Assembly: GCA_041391505.1 (NCBI GenBank)
Contig: JAWKNW010000001.1
Coordinates: 248,001-312,000, forward strand
Reading direction: 5' to 3'
Length of the DNA stretch: 64,000 nucleotides
From: Rhodothermales bacterium
GTDB lineage: Bacteria; Bacteroidota; Rhodothermia; Rhodothermales; JAHQVL01
Positions 1-6,958 of the stretch are shown here, piece by piece. Position numbers and translations under genes: made by a program. The notes below the pieces were generated by a model. The model did not search any database and had not been told where the DNA came from. It saw only the letters and a list, made by a program, of their open reading frames with translations. Numbering within the stretch: position 1 is the first letter of the stretch; every line of letters starts with the position of its first letter.

Positions 1-1
1 C

Positions 2-757
2 GTCGACTTCACTCCCTACATGGAGCTTCGCGTGCCCGGCGTAAATGTTCTTGAAGGGATGCGGACCATGAACCCCAACCGGGATCGCCCCGACTCGCTG
101 GGTCACGGCACCCATATCGCCGGCATCATCGGTGCGCGCGACAATGACGGCGGCGTGCTCGGGCTCTTCCCGGATGTGCCGATCCACAGCATCAAGGTGA
201 TGAACAGCGCCGGCGTGACGGACATGACGGTGCTCCTGAAGGCGGTCGAATACATCCTCCAGGAAAAAGAGGCCAATCCGGATCTCAACATCGTCGTGAA
301 CATGAGCCTCGGGGCCGACATCGAATCGCGCCAGTACAACGCGCTCGACTTGGCCATCGCCAAATCGATCGGCGTCGGCATCGTGTACGTGGTGGCGGCC
401 GGCAACGAAGGGGTCGATATGAGCACCTACTCGCCGGCGCACGTCGCCGAAGCCATCACCGTCGCCGCCTACGACCAGCAGAATGTGTTCGCGCCCTACT
501 CGAACTATGGCGCCGGCGTCGACCTGCTCGCGCCCGGCACGGACGTCCTCTCCCTCTCGGCCTTCGGCAGCGACGTGTTGATGCTTTCCAGCGGCACGTC
601 GATGGCTACCCCCCACGTGACCGCGATGGCGGCCCGCTATCTGACGCAGAATCCGGGCAGCTCGGCCAGTGAGGTGCGCGATCGGCTGGTGAGCGGCGCG
701 CGGTATGGCATCCAGGCGGTGCCGGCGAACACCACCGATGGCTCCGTGACCAACTAG
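2..757 (+). CDS. Subtilisin-like serine peptidase (S8 family), 5' truncated
   Basis: The reading frame is open to the window edge, so the signal peptide, any propeptide and the catalytic Asp lie outside. Visible here are the catalytic His in GHGTHIAG (about 108-131), the oxyanion Asn in VVAAGNEG and the nucleophile Ser in SSGTSMATPHVTA near 590-620, in the order expected for family S8. The protein ends about 40 residues after the Ser motif, with no added domain and no type IX sorting tail, which makes it a compact subtilase. It is probably secreted or periplasmic and cleaves proteins; its substrate cannot be read from the sequence. It is followed by a strong terminator at 910-945. Family assignment is secure; only the completeness of the N-terminus is unknown. 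Confidence 0.93.
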   Translation, partial: VDFTPYMELRVPGVNVLEGMRTMNPNRDRPDSLGHGTHIAGIIGARDNDGGVLGLFPDVPIHSIKVMNSAGVTDMTVLLKAVEYILQEKEANPDLNIVVNMSLGADIESRQYNALDLAIAKSIGVGIVYVVAAGNEGVDMSTYSPAHVAEAITVAAYDQQNVFAPYSNYGAGVDLLAPGTDVLSLSAFGSDVLMLSSGTSMATPHVTAMAARYLTQNPGSSASEVRDRLVSGARYGIQAVPANTTDGSVTN

Positions 758-1070
758 GGTGTGTTGACAGTCAATAACCCTTTCGGAACGACCAGCACCA
801 GGGACGCCACCCCGACCAAAGGAAAAAATAAGAAGTAACGCACACCCGAAACTGCAAACGCCAAGCTCCATCCCTTGCCGGCGTTTGCACGTCGACCCAT
901 AGCACAGAGAAAGCAGGCCGCAAGGCCTGCTTTCTTCTGTTTTACCCGGGCGCTGCGTCGGTCCAGATGGCGGTTCAGATGGCGGCGTTTCCGGCGTTCT
1001 ACACGTTAAGAATGCCGCCTGGCGGCCGATCCTTTCCTCATATCCATGGATTCGCAGCCCAATACCCTAC
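758..1070. other. Intergenic region with two hairpins
   Basis: This 313-bp gap holds no convincing gene. A 9-bp stem (GCAAACGCC at 854-862 with GGCGTTTGC at 880-888, 17-nt loop) precedes the terminator at 910-945. The remaining 125 bp before the kinase start at 1071 must carry its promoter and leader. I see no clear -35/-10 pair and no tRNA-like cloverleaf. Confidence 0.5.
910..945 (+). terminator. Rho-independent terminator of the S8 peptidase
   Basis: A perfect 10-bp stem (AAAGCAGGCC at 910-919, GGCCTGCTTT at 924-933) closes a GCAA tetraloop and is followed by a T-rich tail (TTTCTTCTGTTTT). It lies between the peptidase stop and the downstream kinase. Confidence 0.85.
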
Positions 1071-4000
1071 GTGCCACTCCCCCGGTCCATACACCGCTAT
1101 TTGCTTTATGCCGGCCTGGTCTGCTGCCTGTTGCAGCCCCAGGCTGCGCCGGTTTACGGCCAGGAAGCCCTGCGTCTTTCGCCGGAAAAAGCGATCAGCC
1201 AGTATGTCTTCGAATCCTGGCACGAGGACGATGGCCTGCCCCAGAGTTCCGTCATGGGCATCGCGCAGACACCCGACGGTTTTCTCTGGCTCGCCACGGA
1301 TGAAGGACTGGTTCGCTTCGACGGCGTCGCATTCGATACCTTCGACAAGCGGACCGACGACGCCTTCGCGATCAACGACATCGTCACCATCCTGGCGGGT
1401 CGCGACAGCGTGTTGTGGATCGGCACCCGTGGCGGCGGCCTGCTTCGGTACGACGGGGCGTTTTCACGGTTCGACGAAGCCAGCGGGCTTACCAGCCATT
1501 TTATCACCACCCTGTACGAAGACGCCGCCGGCACCATCTGGGCCGGCACGTACGGAGGCGGTCTGCTCGCCTACCGCGGCCCCGATGGCTTCGAGGCCTA
1601 CGGCGCGGACGCCGGCCTGCCGGGCGACTTTATCAGCGTAGTAGCCGAGGATCCATCCGGTCAGCTCCTCGTCGGCACCGAGGACGGGATCGTGCGCTGG
1701 GATGGCGAACGGTTCGTTCGCGACGACCGCCCGGGCGCGCCCGCCGGCCTCATCAGCACCCTCTACGCCAACCCCGGAGGACGCCTCTGGGCCTCCACCG
1801 GCGAGGCCGGCCTGTACCTTCTCGAAAACGGCGCCTGGACCGACTGGACCGATCGTCTGCAACTCGGCGAAGGGTATGTGACGGATATGCTGTCGGACAA
1901 CGCCGGCAGCACGTGGTTCGCCGCCACCGGTGGCCGGCTTTACCGCCTCGCCGGCAACGGCTTCGAGCCGTTCACCTCCGAAAAGGAATTCGCCACCAAC
2001 GACCTGACGTCGCTGTTTCAGGATCGGGAGGGCAGTCTCTGGGTGGGCTCCCGCTTCGGGGGGCTCCACCGGCTTCGCAGCGGCAAGTTCACGCCGCTGG
2101 GCATGCCGGAAGGGCTGCCGAACGACCACGTCGCCTCGGTCTACGAGGCCCCGGACGGCTCGATGTGGTTCGGGACGGCCGAAGGAGCGGCCCGGATGCG
2201 GCCCGACGGGACGATCGAGCGGATCTCCACCGCCGAGGGCCTCGGGAGCGACGAGGTGCTGGCCATCATCGGCGATCGGGCCGGCAGGGTCTGGATCGGC
2301 ACCTACGGCGGCGGTCTGGCGCAATGGGATAACGGCCGCATTACGCGGTATACGACCGAGCAGGGGTTGGTCAGCGACAACATCTTCGCCCTCTTCGTCG
2401 CGCCGGACGATGCCCTCTGGATCGGCACCGACGCCGGCGTGGGACGCCTGGAACGCGGCGCCCTCACATCCATCACCAGCGCCGACGGGCTCTCGAGCGA
2501 CTTTATCACCGCCTTCGCCGCCGGCGCCGACGGCAGCGTATGGATCGGCACGTACGACTCCGGCATCAACCGGTACCTCGACGGCGCGATCACCGCCGTG
2601 AACATGGAAAGCGGGCTGAGCAGCGACGCCGTGCTCGCCCTCCACGGCGACGCGGGGGGCGACCTCTGGATCGGCACGTACGGTGGGGGCCTCAACCGCT
2701 TGCGCGGCAATGACATCGTGGCCGTCACCCAACGGCAGGGGCTGTACAACGACAACGTATACGTCATCCTGGAAGACGCCGAAGCACGGCTCTGGATGAC
2801 CTGCAACAAGGGCGTATTCCGGATCGACAAGGCCGATTTCGAGCGGCTGGCCGCCGGCGACACGACGGCTATCGCCGGCGTCGCGTTCGACCGCTCCGAC
2901 GGCCTGCGCAATGCGGAAGGCCTCGGCGGGCAGCAGCCCGCCGGCTGGCGCTCGCGCGACGGTCGGCTCTGGTTCACCACCATCGCCGGCGCCGCCGTGA
3001 TCGACCCGGCCGCGATCCCCTCGAACACCCTGCCCCCGCCCATCGCGATCACCGGGCTGTTCATCGACGACCGGGCCGTCGCCATCGATTCCACCATCAC
3101 GATCCCCCCGGGCTCGCACAAACTGCGATTCGCCTATACCGCAACGAGCCTCATCAATCCGCACCGCGTCGCGTTTCAAACCATGCTGTCGGGCGCCGAC
3201 GTTACCTGGGCCGAGCCGACGACGCGGCGGGAATCGTTTTACACCAACCTGGCCCCCGGCGACTACGCCTTCCATGTCCGCGCGCGAAACGACGACGGCG
3301 TATGGAACCATCGCGCCGCAAAATTGAGCCTGTATCTGGAGCCGTACTTTTATCAGACCCTCTGGTTCAGGCTGCTGTGTCTCGCCGGACTGATCGGCGG
3401 CGTCTTCCTCGCCTATCGCGTGCGCATGCTCCAGATGAAGGCGCGCCAGGAGGAACTGGAGCGCACCGTGGAAGAGCGCACCCACGATCTGCGTATCGAA
3501 AAAGAACGCACCGAAAAAGCCAAGGAAGTCATTGAGGCGCAGGCTGATAAACTCCGCGAGCTGGACCGTTTCAAGACCCGCTTCTTCGCCAACCTCTCGC
3601 ACGAATTCCGAACCCCGCTGACGATGATCATCGGGCCGCTGGAAAACCTCATTTCCGGGGCGTACGGTTCGGTCAGCGAGGCGGCCGTCCGCCAGGGGCA
3701 TATCATGCTCCGCAACGCGCAGCGGCTCCTTCGCCTGATCAACCAGCTGCTCGATCTGTCGAAACTCGAAGCCGGCAAGATGGAGCTGCGATCCCGCGAG
3801 CGCAACATCGTGCCTTTCGTCGAGGGCATCGTCTACTCGTGCCTCCCCCTCGCCGAAACCAAAAAGATCGCGCTCAACTTTACCAGCGACATCGAACAGG
3901 CGCCCCTGCATTTCGAGCCGGACAAGCTGGAAAAGGTATTCTTCAACCTGCTCTCGAACGCACTCAAGTTCACGCCGGCGGAAGGAACGATCGACGTGAC

Positions 4001-5639
4001 CGTCACCGATCTGCCGACACCGACCGCCGCGATGCGGGAAGGGGCAATCCAGATCGCTGTGCGCGATACTGGCAAGGGCATCCCCGAGGGTGACCTGCCG
4101 CACGTGTTCGATCGCTTCCATCAGGTGGACGGATCCAACACGCGCGAGCATGAGGGCACCGGCATCGGACTGGCCCTCGTCCAAGAACTGGTGCTCCTCC
4201 ACAAGGGGGAGATCGAGGTGGAAAGCACGCTCGGGGTCGGGACGACGTTCACGGTGCGCTTCCCGAAAGGCAAGGCGCACCTCAAGCCGGAAGAGATCGC
4301 GGTCGACAGCGACATCCCCGAGGCCATGCTGGCGCGCGGCGCGCTGACCGAACTGGCCATCGAGGGCGCCGACCTGGATCATGAGCCGCCCGCCGAAGCC
4401 GGCGATACGCCCGCTCCGGTAGCCAAGTCCGACAAGCTGGTCCTGGTCGTGGAAGACAACCCCGACGTCCGCGAATACGTTGCCGGCATTCTGGAGGCGA
4501 CGTACCGGGTGATCACCGCCGTCGACGGGGTCGACGGGCTCGACAAGGCGCGGACGCAGATGCCCGACCTGATCGTGAGCGACGTGATGATGCCGCGGAT
4601 GGACGGCAACGAGATGTGCCGGCGGCTCAAGGAAGATCCGCGCTTCAATCACATCCCCATCATGCTCCTCACGGCGCGCGCCACGAACGACCTCCGGATC
4701 GAGGGCCTCGAAGCCCGCGCCGACGACTTCCTCGCCAAGCCGTTTAATGCGCGCGAGTTGATGACCCGCGTGGCCAACCTGCTCATCCTGCGCGAGCAGG
4801 AAAAGGAGCTCAAGCGCCTGAACGAGCACCTCGAAGTGGAAGTCGCCAACCAGCTCGAATTGATTCTCTCCGAACGGCTCAAATACGAGGCGGAGCTGCT
4901 GGTGGCGAAGGAGGAAGCCGAGCGCTCCTCCCGGCTCAAGTCGAGCATCCTCGACAACGTCAATCACGAGTTCCGGACGCCGATCGCCGGCATCGTCGGC
5001 AGCAGCGACCTGCTGGCGATGGAAGTGCCCGAAGACCTCCGCGAACTGGTCGACATCATCAAGATCAGCGCCGACCGGCTGATGCGCACCCTCAACGCGG
5101 TGGTCGAACTCGGGGCCCTGGAGAGCGAGAGCTACGTGCTGCATCCGTATCAAACGGATGTGCTCGACGTGCTGGAAGAGGTCCTCGAACAGCAGTTCGT
5201 GCGCGCCCGCTCAAAAGATCTCGACCTGCAGTACCAGGTCAACGACGAAAGCCTGCCGGCCGTGATCGATCCCATGGCCCTCCGCAGGGTGTTCGAACTG
5301 ATCATCGACAACGCGATCAAGTTTACGACCGAGGGATCGATCAACGTGCACGTCGAGAGCGACAGCGACGTGGTACAGATCCGCGTTCAGGACACCGGCG
5401 TCGGGATGGATGCCGAGTTCATGCAGCACGTCTTCGAGGCGTTCGTCCAGGAAAGCAACGGGATGACGCGCGACTACGAAGGATGCGGCATCGGCCTGAC
5501 GATCGCGCATCGCCTCATCGACAAGATGGGCGGACAGATCCGCATTGAATCCGAAAAAGGAGTCGGCAGCACCTTCACGGTCGAGATCCCCGCCCGCGCC
5601 GGCAAATCGCTCGCCAATACGGAGATGGTTTATAATTGA
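1071..5639 (+). CDS. Propeller hybrid histidine kinase with HK-REC-HK layout
   Basis: A 1522-residue membrane sensor starting at GTG 1071, with a signal-like segment at 10-30. Residues about 45-640 are two-component propeller repeats (recurring LWIGTYGGGL-like blades). A Y_Y_Y domain follows at about 680-755 and one membrane helix at about 763-785. The cytoplasmic part has a HisKA/HATPase pair (His844 in SHEFRTP; DTGKGIPEG and GTGIGLAL nucleotide boxes), a receiver domain (Asp1171 in VSDVMMP) and then a second HisKA/HATPase (His1299 in NHEFRTP; GCGIGLTIAH). Related Bacteroidota hybrid two-component proteins usually end in an AraC-type DNA-binding domain; here a second kinase module takes that place, so output must go to another protein by phosphotransfer. 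No partner regulator lies next to it. It probably senses an extracellular ligand, unidentified. Confidence 0.92.
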   Translation: MPLPRSIHRYLLYAGLVCCLLQPQAAPVYGQEALRLSPEKAISQYVFESWHEDDGLPQSSVMGIAQTPDGFLWLATDEGLVRFDGVAFDTFDKRTDDAFAINDIVTILAGRDSVLWIGTRGGGLLRYDGAFSRFDEASGLTSHFITTLYEDAAGTIWAGTYGGGLLAYRGPDGFEAYGADAGLPGDFISVVAEDPSGQLLVGTEDGIVRWDGERFVRDDRPGAPAGLISTLYANPGGRLWASTGEAGLYLLENGAWTDWTDRLQLGEGYVTDMLSDNAGSTWFAATGGRLYRLAGNGFEPFTSEKEFATNDLTSLFQDREGSLWVGSRFGGLHRLRSGKFTPLGMPEGLPNDHVASVYEAPDGSMWFGTAEGAARMRPDGTIERISTAEGLGSDEVLAIIGDRAGRVWIGTYGGGLAQWDNGRITRYTTEQGLVSDNIFALFVAPDDALWIGTDAGVGRLERGALTSITSADGLSSDFITAFAAGADGSVWIGTYDSGINRYLDGAITAVNMESGLSSDAVLALHGDAGGDLWIGTYGGGLNRLRGNDIVAVTQRQGLYNDNVYVILEDAEARLWMTCNKGVFRIDKADFERLAAGDTTAIAGVAFDRSDGLRNAEGLGGQQPAGWRSRDGRLWFTTIAGAAVIDPAAIPSNTLPPPIAITGLFIDDRAVAIDSTITIPPGSHKLRFAYTATSLINPHRVAFQTMLSGADVTWAEPTTRRESFYTNLAPGDYAFHVRARNDDGVWNHRAAKLSLYLEPYFYQTLWFRLLCLAGLIGGVFLAYRVRMLQMKARQEELERTVEERTHDLRIEKERTEKAKEVIEAQADKLRELDRFKTRFFANLSHEFRTPLTMIIGPLENLISGAYGSVSEAAVRQGHIMLRNAQRLLRLINQLLDLSKLEAGKMELRSRERNIVPFVEGIVYSCLPLAETKKIALNFTSDIEQAPLHFEPDKLEKVFFNLLSNALKFTPAEGTIDVTVTDLPTPTAAMREGAIQIAVRDTGKGIPEGDLPHVFDRFHQVDGSNTREHEGTGIGLALVQELVLLHKGEIEVESTLGVGTTFTVRFPKGKAHLKPEEIAVDSDIPEAMLARGALTELAIEGADLDHEPPAEAGDTPAPVAKSDKLVLVVEDNPDVREYVAGILEATYRVITAVDGVDGLDKARTQMPDLIVSDVMMPRMDGNEMCRRLKEDPRFNHIPIMLLTARATNDLRIEGLEARADDFLAKPFNARELMTRVANLLILREQEKELKRLNEHLEVEVANQLELILSERLKYEAELLVAKEEAERSSRLKSSILDNVNHEFRTPIAGIVGSSDLLAMEVPEDLRELVDIIKISADRLMRTLNAVVELGALESESYVLHPYQTDVLDVLEEVLEQQFVRARSKDLDLQYQVNDESLPAVIDPMALRRVFELIIDNAIKFTTEGSINVHVESDSDVVQIRVQDTGVGMDAEFMQHVFEAFVQESNGMTRDYEGCGIGLTIAHRLIDKMGGQIRIESEKGVGSTFTVEIPARAGKSLANTEMVYN

Positions 5640-5716
5640 AGGGTTCGAGGTTTGAGGTTCAAGGTTTAAGGTAAGCCGCCTTAAACCTTGAACCTCAAAC
5701 CTCGAACTCTTCAATT
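5634..5716. terminator. Long palindrome / bidirectional terminator between convergent genes
   Basis: A 29-bp perfect inverted repeat (5643-5671 with 5679-5707, 7-nt loop) extends outward to 38 bp with one G-T type mismatch (5642/5708). The outer arms AATTGAAG and CTTCAATT contain the stop codons of the kinase (5637-5639) and of the minus-strand repeat protein (5711-5713). The arms are built of GAGGTTTGAGG / GGTTCAAGG-like sub-repeats. It likely terminates both convergent transcripts. Confidence 0.8.
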
Positions 5717-6856
5717 CCGCACCGTCTTCAAGAGCACCCCGTCTACCCCGTGGATGCGCATGTCGATGAGTTGCTGGAGGGTCGGGGTATAGCCGGCCTC
5801 TTTCACTTCCCGGATGAAGCGCTCGCTGACGCCGTGGATGCGCAGCTCGACGAGCCGGTCCAGCGACACGTCGCGATAGCCTAAATCCGCCAGCCCACCG
5901 ATGAATTCCGTCGATACGCCGTGGATCCGCAAAGCGACCAGGCGATCGACATCGGGCCTTTTGTAGCCGAGAGCCTCCAGGTCGCGCACGAACGCCGGCG
6001 AAACGCCATGGATGCGCATCGCCTGGAGCTGATCCATCGTCAGGGAGCGATACCCCGCGCGGGAAAACTCGTCGATGTACGCCACGGTAACCCCGTGGAT
6101 GCGTGCCGACACCAGGTTATCCACCGTGAGCTTCGGAAAGCCCGCCTTCGCCATCTCCGCGACGAACTCCGGCGTCACCCCGTGGATACGCATCGCCGTC
6201 AGCTGATCGATCGAGAGGTCGGAAAAGCCGGCCTTCGCCATCTCCGCGATGAACTCGGGCGTCACCCCGTGGATGCGCATCGCCATCAGGTCGTCCTTCG
6301 GGATGTCGCGGTACCCGGCGGCTTGCAGGGATCGGATAAATGCGGGCGAGACGTCGTGAATCCGCATCGCGACGAGGTCGTCGTACGGGAGGCCGGCGTA
6401 ACCCAGTTTCCCCAGTTCCTCCACGAACGGGATGGTCACGTCGTGGATCGCAAGCGTGAACACCTGGCTCAGCGTGAGATTCGCATACCCCAGCCGCCCC
6501 ATGGAGCGGACGTAGGCGTCGTCCGTGGTGAAGGTGAAGGACCCTGAACCGGTCTCGTCGACGAACTGCCCCGTGAAGACGAACTCGCCGGCTTCGCGCC
6601 GCATCGTGAAGGTGACGTCGGCCTTCCCGCTGTTTCCGGGCGCGATCGCCATGCCGTCCAGGTCCTTGAGCGGCAGCTGGGTGCTGAAGCCGTGGCGCTC
6701 GCCGTCGGCCGAGGCCCGGATCGTCACCCAGAGCGATTCCGTGACCTGGTGCCACCGGTTGTGCTGGAATTCGCCGATCCACGTCCCTTCCATGCGGTCC
6801 GCCGGCGCGGCGCCCATCGTGAGCAGGACGGTGAATAAAAGGGCTAGTCGTGTCAT
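5711..6856 (-). CDS. Secreted protein of tandem 29-residue repeats
   Basis: About 381 residues from ATG 6856, chosen because it gives a clean signal peptide (MTRLALLFTVLLTMGAAPA); a 20-residue upstream extension is possible but unlikely. After a roughly 100-residue N-terminal region (starting RMEGTWIGEF, beta-rich looking) come nine to ten copies of a 29-residue unit with the core MRIHGVTPEF...AGF..L..DQL. The same unit, with SKYGVD in place of RIHGVT, forms the C-terminus of the M56 peptidase upstream. It is the last gene of the blaI-like / M56 operon, 102 bp after the M56 stop. The repeats look helical (amphipathic pairs separated by Gly-aromatic turns). I do not recognise a characterised function; a periplasmic ligand or partner of the M56 protein through like-with-like repeats is inference. 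Confidence 0.8.
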   Translation of the reverse strand: MTRLALLFTVLLTMGAAPADRMEGTWIGEFQHNRWHQVTESLWVTIRASADGERHGFSTQLPLKDLDGMAIAPGNSGKADVTFTMRREAGEFVFTGQFVDETGSGSFTFTTDDAYVRSMGRLGYANLTLSQVFTLAIHDVTIPFVEELGKLGYAGLPYDDLVAMRIHDVSPAFIRSLQAAGYRDIPKDDLMAMRIHGVTPEFIAEMAKAGFSDLSIDQLTAMRIHGVTPEFVAEMAKAGFPKLTVDNLVSARIHGVTVAYIDEFSRAGYRSLTMDQLQAMRIHGVSPAFVRDLEALGYKRPDVDRLVALRIHGVSTEFIGGLADLGYRDVSLDRLVELRIHGVSERFIREVKEAGYTPTLQQLIDMRIHGVDGVLLKTVRN

Positions 6857-6958
6857 GGGTTTCTGGATTCGGGTTTTGGGATGCGGGAAGGACGCACCTC
6901 GCCCGGGGCGCCCCAAAACAGCGCCCTCAAGGTCCGATGCTTGTTGTCCGATGTGATC

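Noticed and set aside
1464..5153. 1229-codon open frame on the minus strand opposite the hybrid kinase
   Set aside because: It lies wholly antisense to a protein with clear kinase and receiver motifs, has no family signature, and is a common artefact in high-GC DNA.
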